DNA from: Nitratireductor sp.
GTDB taxonomy: Bacteria; Pseudomonadota; Alphaproteobacteria; Rhizobiales; Rhizobiaceae
DNA length: 43,310 bases
Direction of reading: 5' to 3'
Assembly (NCBI GenBank): GCA_020441855.1
Contig: JAGRLL010000045.1
Span: forward strand, 1-43,310
Shown here piece after piece: positions 15,716 to 24,278 of this stretch (position 1 is the stretch's first letter; every line of letters starts with the position of its first letter). A program made the translations under genes and the position numbers. The notes beneath the pieces were generated by a model. That model ran no database searches and was not told the DNA's origin. It was given only the letters and a program-made list of their open reading frames with translations.

Positions 15716-15750
15716 CACGGCGATTATACCGTGTAGAAACGCATAGTAAA
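15716..15750 (-). promoter_or_regulatory. traCDG promoter with overlapping inverted repeat
   Basis: Read on the minus strand, TTTACT (15745-15750), 16 bp and a perfect TATAAT (15723-15728) form a promoter pointing into traC. An inverted repeat CACGG (15716-15720) / CCGTG (15729-15733) brackets the -10 box, a natural place for a repressor or relaxosome protein to bind. Confidence 0.6.
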
Positions 15751-15791
15751 AGATGCTAGTTTGCGCCGAGCCGTGAGGCTCACTTTTGGTC

Positions 15792-15878
15792 TGCGCCCGC
15801 AAGGGCGCATCCCGAGAAGCGGCATCGGTCCTGCGGCCCGATCTGTTCGAGGGCGCAATATACGTCGCGGAACGCGAC
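15792..15878 (+). other. oriT: oriT region, Q-type (Ti/RSF1010-like nic site)
   Basis: It lies between the divergent traC and traA genes, the place of oriT in Ti plasmids. AGGGCGCAATATACGTCGC at 15850-15868 closely resembles the pTi oriT core as I remember it; its complement contains ATTGCGCCCT, the Q-type nic consensus. An inverted repeat GTCGC / GCGAC (15864-15868 and 15874-15878) adjoins it. A perfect hairpin TGCGCCC-GCAA-GGGCGCA stands at 15792-15809 and repeats the AGGGCGCA motif. The exact nick position is inferred from the consensus. Confidence 0.75.
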
Positions 15879-15902
15879 ATGCTTGGGAGAGGGTCTGATC
15901 GC

Positions 15903-18900
15903 ATGGCGATCATGTTCGTACGGGCACAGGTGATCAGCCGGGGAGCGGGACGCAGTGTCGTCTCGGCCGCGGCCTATCGCCATCGTACGAGGATGGACGA
16001 AGAGCAGACGGGGATGAGCTTCCGGTATGAGGGCGGCAAGGCCGAGCTCGTGCATGAAGAGCTGGCGCTGCCGGATCAGACGCCGGCATGGCTCCGCACC
16101 ATGATCGATGGGAGGACGATCGCCGGCGCCAGCGAGGTGTTGTGGAATGCCGTCGATACCTTTGAGAAGCGGGTGGACGCGCAGCTTGCCCGCGAGATGA
16201 TCTTCGCGCTGCCGGAGGAGCTGTCGAAGGCGGAGAACATTGCCCTGGTGCGCGAATTCGTCCGCGACCATCTGACATCAAAGGGCATGGTCGCCGACTG
16301 GGTCTATCACGACAAGGACGGCAATCCGCATATCCACCTGATGACCACCTTGCGGCCTCTGACCGATGATGGTTTTGGCAACAAGAAGGTCGCGGTTCTC
16401 GGCGATGACGGCAAGCCACTGCGTGTCGTCACCCCGGATCGGCCGAAGGGCAAGATCGTCTATCGGCTGTGGGCTGGTGACAAGGACACGATGAAGGCGT
16501 GGAAAATCGGCTGGGCGGAAACGGCCAACAAGCATCTTGCGCTTGCCGGTCACGATATCCGCCTGGATGGGCGCAGCTATGCCGAGCAGGGCCTCGACGG
16601 CATCGCCCAAAGCCATCTCGGTCCGGCAAAAGCGGCCTTGGCCCGAAAGGGCAGGGAGATGTACTTCGCACCAGCCGCCCTGGCGAAGCGGCAGGAAATG
16701 GCCGACCGCCTTGCCGATGAACCCGGCCTTTTGCTGAAGCAGCTCAGCCGGGAACGTTCGACATTCGACGAGCGGGAAATCGCCAAAGCACTGCATCGCT
16801 ATGTCGACGATCCGGCGGTCTTCGCCAATATCCATGCGCAACTGATGGCGTCGTCGGATCTGGTGACGCTGAAGCCGCAGCAGATTGATTCGGACACAGG
16901 AAAGGTTGCCGACGTCGCCGTGTTCACCACACGCGCCATGCTGCGCACCGAATACGATATGGCGCAGTCGGCGCGGGAGCTGTCGCGTCGATCGGGCTTC
17001 ACGGTGACGTCCGAAAAAGTCGGTAACGCCATTCGCCTGGTGGAGAGCCGCGATCCGGAGAAGCCGTTCAGGCTCGACGCCGAACAGGTCGACGCCGTCC
17101 GGCACGTCACCGGCGATAGCGCTATATCCGCCGTCGTAGGGTTGGCCGGTGCGGGCAAATCCACCTTGCTCGATGCGGCGCGCATTGCCTGGGAGGCGGA
17201 CGACCGTCGCGTCGTCGGAGCGGCCCTTGCCGGTAAGGCCGCCGAGGGTCTTGAAGAGAGTTCCGGGATCAAATCACGCACGCTCGCCTCATGGGAACTG
17301 GGCTGGGCGGACGGTCGGGACACGCTGCAAAAGGGCGATGTGCTGGTTATCGACGAGGCCGGCATGGTGTCGTCGGAACAGTTGGCGCGTGTCTTGAAGA
17401 TTGTCGAGGACGCTGGAGCAAAAGCGGTGCTGGTCGGGGATCCGATGCAGCTCCAGCCGATCCAGGCGGGCGCGGCGTTCCGGGCGATTGTCGAGCGCAT
17501 CGGCTTTGCCGAATTGACCGGTGTTCGTCGCCAGCGCGAGCAGTGGGCGCGCGGTGCCTCCCGCCTGTTCGCGCGCGGGAAGGTCGAGGAGGCGCTCGAC
17601 GCTTATGCGCAACATGACCGCATCGTCCAGCTTGAAACCCGCGATGCGGTGATCGAGCGGATCGTCGAGGATTGGGGGCAGGCGCGGGCGGATTACCGGA
17701 AGAAGGCGGAATCGGAAAGCCGCGTTCTCACCGGTTCGGAACTGCTGGTTCTGGCGCAAACCAATGATGATGTCGGAAAGCTCAATCATGCGATCCGCAC
17801 CGTGATGCGTCGTCAGGAAGCGCTTGGCGAAGACCGCGCGTACCAGACCGAGCGGGGCGCGCGGCAGTTCGCGATTGGCGACCGACTGATCTTCCTCGAA
17901 AACGCCCGCTTCTTTGAGAAGCGCGCCGAGCATCTCGCTGTTCAGCAAGTGAAGAACGGCATGCTCGGAACCGTCGTTCGCACGACGAACGAGCGGGGCG
18001 AGACGCTGCTCACGGTAAAGCTTGATGCGGGGCGGGAGGTAACCTTCGGCCAGGACACCTATCGCAATGTCGACCACGGCTATGCGGCCACCGTGCACAA
18101 ATCTCAAGGCGCGACCGTGGACAGGACGTTGGTTCTGGCCACCGGCATGATGGATCAGCATCTCGCCTATGTTGCGATGTCGCGACATCGCGATCGGGCC
18201 GATCTCTATATGGCGCACGAGGATTTTGCGCCGCGCGAGAAATGGGGCAGGGCGCAGCGCGTCGATCACGCCGCCGGCGTCACCGGTCAACTGGTCGAAA
18301 CCGGCGAAGCGAAATTCCGTCCAAACGACGAAGATGCAAAAGAGAGCCCATATGCCGACGTCAAAACCGACGACGGCGTGGTCCATCGCGTCTGGGGTGT
18401 CAGCCTTCCGAAGGCTATTGAGAAAGGCAGCGTCGAGATCGGCGACACCGTCACCTTGCGCAAGGACGGAGTTGAGCACGTCACGGTGAAGATACCGGTC
18501 GTGGATCCCGAAACCGGCAAAAAGACCTTCGAGGAGCGTGAGGTCGAACGCAATGTCTGGACCGCAGAGCGGGCCGAGACCGCGGATGTACGCCAAGAAC
18601 GTCTCGCGCAGGAAAGTCATCGTCCGGAACTGTTTAAGTCATTGGTCGAGCGCCTGTCCCGCTCCGGCGCCAAGACGACGACGCTCGATTACGAATCCGA
18701 AGCGGGCTACCAGGCACAGATTGTCGACTTCGCCCGCCGCCGCAACATGGATCATGCCATCGAGCTTGCTGCCGGAATGGAGCAGGGGATGGAGCGGCGC
18801 CTGTCGTGGATTGGTGCACAACGTGATCGCGTGGCGCGGCTTTGGGAGCGCGCCAGCGTCGCACTCGGCTTTGCGATCGAGAAGGAGCGCAGCGTCTCCT

Positions 18901-20576
18901 ACGACGATCGGGCGGTTCGGACGCAAACGGTGGATCCGGCATATGTCGGTGTATCTGGAATTGCGCCCGCGCAGATTGGGGCGGCTGCCGAACAGACGCG
19001 ATATCTGCTCGCGCCACAGGCGAGTTTTATCCGCTCGCTGGACGAAGACGCGCGGATCGAGCATCTTGCGTCGACACGGTGGAAAGAGCGCGAGGCGATT
19101 CTGCTCCCCGTGCTCGAGCGTATCTATCGCAATCCTGCCGCTGCCCTCGATCGTCTGAACGCGGAGGCGTCGGCCTTTGAAGTCGAGCCACGGCAGCTCG
19201 GTGAAAAGCTTGCTCGCAGTCCCTCGATGCTTGGGGCCATGCGTGGCAGCGACAGCCTGGTCGACGGCCAGATAGCGCGGAAGGAACGGGCTGAGGCCGT
19301 CGCCGCTGTCGCAGAGCTCGGCCCCCTGGCGCGCAGTCACGCCGAAAACTTCAAGCATGACCGGGCCAATTTTGAGAACCGTGAGCATGCGCGCCGCGCC
19401 GCCATGGCGCTTTCGGTCCCGGCACTGTCCCCGCATGCGGTGGCGCGGCTCAATGAAGTCGAGGCGGTTCGCGAGAAGGGCGGCGAAGGCGCCTACAAGA
19501 CGGCCTTTGCCTATGCAGCGTCAGAGCGCTCGCTGGTGCAGGAGATGAAGGCCCTCGGCGAAGCGCTGACCGCCCGCTTCGGCTGGAGCGCCTTTACCGA
19601 AAAGGCCGACCAGTATGCCGAAAAGCAGATGGTCGCGCGCATGCCCGAAGGAATGCCAGAGGCAAAACGGCAAGAGTTGACGACGCTGTTTGCGGCCGTG
19701 CGCCGTTTTAACGAACTGCAATATCTGGCCGAGCGGCACGATCCATCGCGGGTCATAGCGCCGGCGGCCTACGATCCGGCCACGGCTCCAGAGATGTCCA
19801 GGCCACCCGCCTTGCCGATGCTCGCGGCGGTCACCGAGTTCGCGGCAACTGTCGATGATGAAGCCAAAAAGCGTGCGCTGGAGGTTCCCCGCTATAGGCA
19901 ACAGCGCGCAGCACTTGCTGAGGCCGCGCAGCGCGTCTGGCGCGATCCTGCGGCGGCCCTTGCGACGATTGAGGCTCTGGTCGTCAAGGGCGTCGAGCCC
20001 GAGCGCATCGCGCGTGCCGTCGCGAACGACCCCGCGGCTTATGGCGCACTGCGCGGTTCCGACCGCGTTGTGGATCGGCTCATGGCCACCGGGCGGGAAC
20101 GCAAGGCTGCGGTCGAAGCCGTGGCGAGCGCAGCCGCCAGCGTCGTTGCAACGGGCAAGGCCTGGCAGGGCGCGTTCGACGCCGAGAAGGCGGCCATTGC
20201 CGCAGATCGGGAGCGAATGAGCGTACCGGTGCCCGGACTGTCACCACGGGCGGTATCCGAGCTGGCCCGCGTGACGGCCACAGCCGAGAAGTCTCCCAAG
20301 GACATAACCCGGCTCGTCCGTTCTCTGGATGCAAAGGTGAGAGCGGAGTTCGCAGCCGTCAGCAATGCGCTCGACAAGAGGTTCGGGCCGAACGCGATTG
20401 GACGTGCGCAGGCAAACGTCATCGATCGGGTGCCGGCGGCGCAGCGCAAGGTCTTCGAGGCCATGCAGCCCCGCCTCAAGGTGCTGCAGAATGCCGTTCG
20501 CGCCGACAAGGCCCAGGACATCATCGCCGAGCGCCAGATGCGGGCACTCAACCAGACCAAAGGCATCACGAGATAG
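15903..20576 (+). CDS. traA: TraA relaxase/helicase with tandem BID-like C-terminal modules
   Basis: A 1557-residue MobQ-type relaxase. Residues 1-230: MobA/MobL domain with the N-terminal SAAAYRHRTRM (candidate catalytic Tyr) and the metal motif HDKDGNPHIHLM near 135-147. Residues ~390-770: RecD/TraI-like helicase with Walker A GLAGAGKST near 415, Walker B VLVIDEAGM near 480 and the C-terminal HKSQGATVDRT and AMSRHRDRAD. Residues ~1070-1225 and ~1344-1490: two related helical modules (LGAMRGSDSLVDG and YGALRGSDRVVDR, each followed by VPALSPHAV or VPGLSPRAV) that look like BID secretion domains. TraA nicks oriT, covalently carries the strand and unwinds the plasmid. I chose the ATG at 15903, preceded by GGGAGAGGG at 15885-15893; the frame extends upstream through oriT without a good start. 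Confidence 0.95.
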   Translation: MAIMFVRAQVISRGAGRSVVSAAAYRHRTRMDEEQTGMSFRYEGGKAELVHEELALPDQTPAWLRTMIDGRTIAGASEVLWNAVDTFEKRVDAQLAREMIFALPEELSKAENIALVREFVRDHLTSKGMVADWVYHDKDGNPHIHLMTTLRPLTDDGFGNKKVAVLGDDGKPLRVVTPDRPKGKIVYRLWAGDKDTMKAWKIGWAETANKHLALAGHDIRLDGRSYAEQGLDGIAQSHLGPAKAALARKGREMYFAPAALAKRQEMADRLADEPGLLLKQLSRERSTFDEREIAKALHRYVDDPAVFANIHAQLMASSDLVTLKPQQIDSDTGKVADVAVFTTRAMLRTEYDMAQSARELSRRSGFTVTSEKVGNAIRLVESRDPEKPFRLDAEQVDAVRHVTGDSAISAVVGLAGAGKSTLLDAARIAWEADDRRVVGAALAGKAAEGLEESSGIKSRTLASWELGWADGRDTLQKGDVLVIDEAGMVSSEQLARVLKIVEDAGAKAVLVGDPMQLQPIQAGAAFRAIVERIGFAELTGVRRQREQWARGASRLFARGKVEEALDAYAQHDRIVQLETRDAVIERIVEDWGQARADYRKKAESESRVLTGSELLVLAQTNDDVGKLNHAIRTVMRRQEALGEDRAYQTERGARQFAIGDRLIFLENARFFEKRAEHLAVQQVKNGMLGTVVRTTNERGETLLTVKLDAGREVTFGQDTYRNVDHGYAATVHKSQGATVDRTLVLATGMMDQHLAYVAMSRHRDRADLYMAHEDFAPREKWGRAQRVDHAAGVTGQLVETGEAKFRPNDEDAKESPYADVKTDDGVVHRVWGVSLPKAIEKGSVEIGDTVTLRKDGVEHVTVKIPVVDPETGKKTFEEREVERNVWTAERAETADVRQERLAQESHRPELFKSLVERLSRSGAKTTTLDYESEAGYQAQIVDFARRRNMDHAIELAAGMEQGMERRLSWIGAQRDRVARLWERASVALGFAIEKERSVSYDDRAVRTQTVDPAYVGVSGIAPAQIGAAAEQTRYLLAPQASFIRSLDEDARIEHLASTRWKEREAILLPVLERIYRNPAAALDRLNAEASAFEVEPRQLGEKLARSPSMLGAMRGSDSLVDGQIARKERAEAVAAVAELGPLARSHAENFKHDRANFENREHARRAAMALSVPALSPHAVARLNEVEAVREKGGEGAYKTAFAYAASERSLVQEMKALGEALTARFGWSAFTEKADQYAEKQMVARMPEGMPEAKRQELTTLFAAVRRFNELQYLAERHDPSRVIAPAAYDPATAPEMSRPPALPMLAAVTEFAATVDDEAKKRALEVPRYRQQRAALAEAAQRVWRDPAAALATIEALVVKGVEPERIARAVANDPAAYGALRGSDRVVDRLMATGRERKAAVEAVASAAASVVATGKAWQGAFDAEKAAIAADRERMSVPVPGLSPRAVSELARVTATAEKSPKDITRLVRSLDAKVRAEFAAVSNALDKRFGPNAIGRAQANVIDRVPAAQRKVFEAMQPRLKVLQNAVRADKAQDIIAERQMRALNQTKGITR

Positions 20577-20592
20577 CAGAAGGGACAAGACA

Positions 20593-20862
20593 ATGGCCGG
20601 ACAGATAACAACGCTCGACGCGATTGTGCGGGCCGAGCTCGCCATCGAAATCATGAATCAGGCGCGTGGGTTGGTATCGGAACGCGTTGCCGCCATCGAG
20701 GCGAACGATCCGGCCGGCGCCGAAGCGCTGCGCGCCAAGCGGCGGGAGTTGCTTGCGGTGCAGAACCGCATTCGGGTCGGCGATCCCGAGCAGATCGAAG
20801 CCGTGATCGCGGAATGGGGGCCGCGGGTCAAAGACGCGGCCGCGTTCTGGCGGGAGCTCTGA
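20593..20862 (+). CDS. Small helical protein between traA and zeta toxin, candidate antitoxin
   Basis: An 89-residue all-helical protein (LDAIVRAELAIEIMNQARGL, then RAKRRELLAVQNRIRVGD and IEAVIAEWGPRVKDAAAFW). AGAAGGGA precedes the ATG at 20593. It lies 16 bp after traA and only 3 bp before the zeta toxin gene. Zeta toxins are normally neutralised by a small helical partner (epsilon, about 90 residues) encoded directly upstream, so size, fold and position make this the natural antitoxin candidate. I see no clear sequence match to known epsilon proteins, so the role is inference. Similar small genes are common after traA on rhizobial plasmids. Confidence 0.65.
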   Translation: MAGQITTLDAIVRAELAIEIMNQARGLVSERVAAIEANDPAGAEALRAKRRELLAVQNRIRVGDPEQIEAVIAEWGPRVKDAAAFWREL

Positions 20863-20865
20863 TCC

Positions 20866-22626
20866 ATGGCGGACGAAGCTACCCTCGGCCGGCTGTCGGA
20901 GGCCCAGAACGAACACATCTTTCGCACGGAAATCCTGCCCGACTATCTCCCCGACGATATCGGCAAAGCGGACCGGCCGACCCTGATCGTGCTCGGCGGC
21001 CAGCCTGGTTCCGGCAAAACAGCTCTGCTGACGGCGAGCCTTACGGAGCTGGAGGAAACGGGTCCCTCCATCCGCGTCGTCGGCGATGATCTGCGATCCT
21101 ATCATCCGGGTTTTGTCGCTCACCAGAACGCCGATCCGATGACGGCGTCGCGCTTCACGCAAGCCGACGCCGGTATCTGGAGCGAGAAGCTGCTCACCGC
21201 TGCCACCGGTCGCGGTGTCCATGTCGTGTTTGAAACCACGATGAGGACGCCCGACAATGTCGAGAAAATCATGACGGCCGGACGATCGGCCGGCTATCGC
21301 ATCGAAGCGCGCGTGCTGGCCGTCAGTTCGCGAGTCAGTTGGCAGGGTTGCCACTACCGCTTCGAGGAATTGCATCATGCCGGCGCAGCGGCGCGGATCC
21401 CGCCGCGCGCCGTCCATGATGCCGCCGTCACCGGCCTTGCCGAAAGCCTGGAGCGCATTGAGCGCCGCAAGCTCGCCAGCCGGGTCCTGATTCAACGGCC
21501 CGATGGCGAAGCGGTCTATGACAATGTTCTGTCCAATGGACAGTGGCGGGCGGCCGCCATGGCGCGCCAGGTGCTCGAGGAGACGCGCAGCCGACCTTTG
21601 TCCCGCGAGGAAATCGACGCCTTCGCGCTTGTCTGGGCCAAGGTCGTGGATCGTATGGAGGCTCGTAGCGCGCCGGCGTCCCTGCTCGATGAAGTCAAGG
21701 CCCACTCACGCGATGACCTCGCCTGGTTTCTGGCGGATCGGCGTCGCTCGGATGATGACGATGCCATGAAGACCGCCCGGGAGGTCAAGCAGCGGATCGG
21801 CATCGACCGGAGTCCCATCATTCCAGGCGGCGAAGACCCTCTGGCGCGTCCCCTGGTCCGTGATCGTGAGGAAGAGAAACCGGAGCGGCAGGTTCGACCG
21901 GGAGAGGTCCTCATTCCCGGGCGGGACGTGCCCGATCTGAGCGAGGCCGAGATCGGCACCAAGCTGCGGCAATCCTCACGGCTGGAGCAAAAGCGTTCTG
22001 AAATCGAACGGCTATCCCAACTGGTCTATGGAAACGCCGCTGCTACATCGGCGACGGTCGAGAGCATCGATGGCGCCATGGCGGGCTCCGTCGCTGGACA
22101 GGATATCCGGGCTGGAAAGCTTGGACCCATGGCAGGCGAGGGCGGTCGGTTCCTGCGTGCCGAAAGCCCGGAACGCCAGACCGCGAAGGCACATCTGCCG
22201 CAGCTTGCCGCCGCAATGGAGGATTATGGCCGCACGGTCGATTTCGAGCGGCATCAGATCGAGACGAAGCATCGTGAGGAGCAACATCGCCAGCGTCAGG
22301 AAATCCGAGCGCCATCGGTGGGATTGACGGCAATCCTGCAGGCGCCGGCGCACGAGCAGGCCGCGAGGCTGCACGCCGCCCCGCAGTTGCGACGGGAGCT
22401 GGACGGCATCGCTTCGTCAATCAATCGGCGGTTGACGCCCTCTGACCGAAATGCCTTGAAATCAGGGGATCTCGATCGACTGTCACGAAACCTCGCTGTC
22501 CCTCATGAGCGTGTCGCCACGCTCGCGCGCGTGCAGTCTCAGGTGCAGGCGGTGCATGGTCAGACCCAGCTGCAGCGACAGCAATTGGAACGCGGCCGCA
22601 ATGCTGGGATCTCGATAAAGCGATAA
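20866..22626 (+). CDS. Zeta-toxin family kinase with a BID-like C-terminal module
   Basis: A 586-residue protein. Residues ~1-210: zeta-toxin domain with Walker A GGQPGSGKT (44-52), VVGDDLRSYHP holding the likely catalytic Asp, FETTMRTPDN and the Arg-containing HYRFEELHHAG. Zeta toxins phosphorylate UDP-N-acetyl sugars and block cell-wall synthesis. Residues ~400-500: LGPMAGEGGRFLRAESPERQ, a helical stretch, then RQEIRAPSVGLTAIL, which follows the same plan as the two TraA C-terminal modules and looks like a BID secretion domain. A basic tail (RGRNAGISIKR) ends the protein. Typical plasmid zeta toxins are about 290 residues, so this one is twice as long. It is in an operon with the 89-residue protein and probably traA. 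Export through the VirB/TraG channel is inference. Confidence 0.83.
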   Translation: MADEATLGRLSEAQNEHIFRTEILPDYLPDDIGKADRPTLIVLGGQPGSGKTALLTASLTELEETGPSIRVVGDDLRSYHPGFVAHQNADPMTASRFTQADAGIWSEKLLTAATGRGVHVVFETTMRTPDNVEKIMTAGRSAGYRIEARVLAVSSRVSWQGCHYRFEELHHAGAAARIPPRAVHDAAVTGLAESLERIERRKLASRVLIQRPDGEAVYDNVLSNGQWRAAAMARQVLEETRSRPLSREEIDAFALVWAKVVDRMEARSAPASLLDEVKAHSRDDLAWFLADRRRSDDDDAMKTAREVKQRIGIDRSPIIPGGEDPLARPLVRDREEEKPERQVRPGEVLIPGRDVPDLSEAEIGTKLRQSSRLEQKRSEIERLSQLVYGNAAATSATVESIDGAMAGSVAGQDIRAGKLGPMAGEGGRFLRAESPERQTAKAHLPQLAAAMEDYGRTVDFERHQIETKHREEQHRQRQEIRAPSVGLTAILQAPAHEQAARLHAAPQLRRELDGIASSINRRLTPSDRNALKSGDLDRLSRNLAVPHERVATLARVQSQVQAVHGQTQLQRQQLERGRNAGISIKR

Positions 22627-22732
22627 GCTTGCCTGGCGGGGTCCCGGCCACCACTGGAATCGCTGGGATCAGGAAATCAGATCATGCTATCGCGTCGCCT
22701 CATCGCCTCATCGCCACGGCGAGCGCGCGGCT

Positions 22733-23083
22733 CTAGTAGGCGGTGATCTGGCCGGACTGGATGACTGCCCGGACGGCCGCAAAGGGCTCGTGCTCCGCCT
22801 GCACCCACAGAACATGTCTCGGCGCATCCTCTCGAGACGCTCTCAGGGCAGACTCGAGTAACATCTTCGTTCCAATGCAGGTCAGCAAATCGGACGCGTC
22901 AACGCGTAGCCACAGCATTCCCGGAACGGGCCGGATGATGGCACGGGAAGAGTCGAGCTCGAGAATAAGATCGTCACCCTCTCTCATTTGTTCTCTACAG
23001 TAACACGCGAGAGCCAAATTGATGGATTGAGCGAGATGCTCCCCTTCGGAGACGGTCAGACATGCTTCGTTCGAGGTGCGCAT
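22733..23083 (-). CDS. Hypothetical protein downstream of virB11
   Basis: A 116-residue soluble protein with no signal peptide or membrane helix and no family that I recognise. It has an N-terminal helical part (GEHLAQSINLALACYCREQM) and a likely beta-strand part (DDLILELDSSRAIIRPVPGM, LWLRVDASDLLTCIG), ending in AAVRAVIQSGQITAY. The ATG at 23083 has AAAGG 9 bases upstream; the longer frame upstream crosses a palindrome and is unlikely. It lies 152 bp after virB11 on the same strand, with its own putative control region, so it is probably transcribed separately. It converges on the zeta-toxin gene. Confidence 0.6.
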   Translation of the reverse strand: MRTSNEACLTVSEGEHLAQSINLALACYCREQMREGDDLILELDSSRAIIRPVPGMLWLRVDASDLLTCIGTKMLLESALRASREDAPRHVLWVQAEHEPFAAVRAVIQSGQITAY

Positions 23084-23107
23084 ACGAAGACACCTTTCTG
23101 CAGACCT

Positions 23108-23119
23108 TGCGGTACCGCA
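23108..23119 (-). promoter_or_regulatory. Perfect palindrome upstream of the 116-residue gene
   Basis: TGCGGTACCGCA is a 12-bp perfect palindrome 25 bp upstream of the ATG at 23083 (minus strand). Its size and place fit a repressor operator, possibly bound by the gene's own product. No clear -35/-10 pair could be fixed around it. Confidence 0.35.
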
Positions 23120-23235
23120 GGATAAGTTTGTCGCAAAATGTACGGGGAGACTGGCGGATCGCCGACGGCGCGCTGTTTTCATAAGATGGTCCAACTTTCT
23201 AAAATGCGGATCTTGCCTAGCCCGCACGCTATGGA

Positions 23236-24270
23236 TTATGGCGCGACCCCTCCAGCTGAAGAGATGCGGGCGGTCGGGGCAATGGCGTCAGCGAAGTAAA
23301 TCTCCGTCACCCGGAACCTGCCGCCGACCCTCTTGCACTGCACGATCACGTCGATCGAAATCTTCAGCAGGTTTCGGATGTCTTCCCGGTCGAGGTCCTG
23401 TCCCCCCTCGGATTCTTTGACCAGGAGTGTCAACTGCTCGAACGCCAGGCTTGGTGAATCCGCATGGACGGTGGTGATCGAGCCGGGGTGCCCGGAATTG
23501 ATGTTTCGGATGTAGTAGAACGCAGTGCCGTCACGCAGCTCCTGCAGGAGGACCCGATCCGGGCGCATGCGCAGGCACGATTCAAGCAGATCCTTCGCGC
23601 CGAGCTTTGCCAGCCCCTGCCCGCCCTTGGAATAGAACAGCCGGACATGGTTCGGCTGCGGGATCGTCAACTCCGGTGTGTCTTCGATGCTGATGAGCCG
23701 TTCGTCGTCTGGAATGTGCTGGATTAGCGCCTTCGAGATCGTGGTCTTGCCGGATCCCGTGGCGCCAGAGATGATGATGTTCTTGCGCGCAAGAACCGCA
23801 CCTTCGAGAAAGACGCGATACTGTCCGCTGCGGTAGCTCGCTAACAACGGATCTTCACGAGAGGTCTGATCGGCGCTCGCAACGACATTCTCGAACAAGC
23901 CGCCCTCCTCCAGATCAGCCGTGGACAGCGCAACAGATGAGGGCTTGCGGATGGTGATGGAAACGGTGTCGCGTGTCGTCGCCGGCGGGATCACAATCTG
24001 GATGCGTTCGTCGTCCGGAAGGGTGGCAGAGAGAAGCGGGCGCGTCTCGTCGATGCCCTGATTTGAGTAACTTGCCACCGCGCGGGCCAGCCGCATCAGC
24101 TTGTCAAACGACAGGTCCGGCAGCTCGTGGCGTTTCCAGCCAGCCGTTCCTTCCGTCAGCACTTCGCCGGGTCGATTGATGACGACCTCGTAGAGGCTCT
24201 CGTCTTTCAAGAAGCGATCGAGCGGCAGAAGCAGTTGGCGGACGACGCCAGCATCGGAGTTTTCCGCCAT
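23236..24270 (-). CDS. virB11: VirB11 ATPase of the type IV secretion system
   Basis: A 344-residue hexameric traffic ATPase. N-terminal domain about 1-140 (RFLKDESLYEVVINRPGEVL). The C-terminal RecA-like domain has Walker A GATGSGKTT near 170, the Asp/Glu box (LISIEDTPEL), MRPDRVLLQELRDGTA and HPGSITTVHAD, the last being the His box. It powers pilus assembly and substrate transfer at the inner membrane. The start is an ATG preceded by GCAGGGG, 8 bp after the virB10 stop. It is the last virB gene of the operon. Confidence 0.95.
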   Translation of the reverse strand: MAENSDAGVVRQLLLPLDRFLKDESLYEVVINRPGEVLTEGTAGWKRHELPDLSFDKLMRLARAVASYSNQGIDETRPLLSATLPDDERIQIVIPPATTRDTVSITIRKPSSVALSTADLEEGGLFENVVASADQTSREDPLLASYRSGQYRVFLEGAVLARKNIIISGATGSGKTTISKALIQHIPDDERLISIEDTPELTIPQPNHVRLFYSKGGQGLAKLGAKDLLESCLRMRPDRVLLQELRDGTAFYYIRNINSGHPGSITTVHADSPSLAFEQLTLLVKESEGGQDLDREDIRNLLKISIDVIVQCKRVGGRFRVTEIYFADAIAPTARISSAGGVAP

Positions 24271-24278
24271 CCCCTGCC

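Noticed and set aside
17289-18620. Open frame of 443 codons on the minus strand
   Set aside because: It lies entirely antisense to the helicase part of traA, has no ribosome binding site and reflects the GC-rich codon pattern of traA.
20566-21705. Open frame of 379 codons on the minus strand
   Set aside because: It is antisense to the 89-residue gene and the zeta toxin, whose motifs are clear on the plus strand.
22640-22730. Short direct repeats CGCCTCATCGCCTCATCGCC between the zeta-toxin gene and the 116-residue gene
   Set aside because: Only two to three imperfect units occur; this is not an iteron array or a CRISPR and is probably simple-sequence noise.
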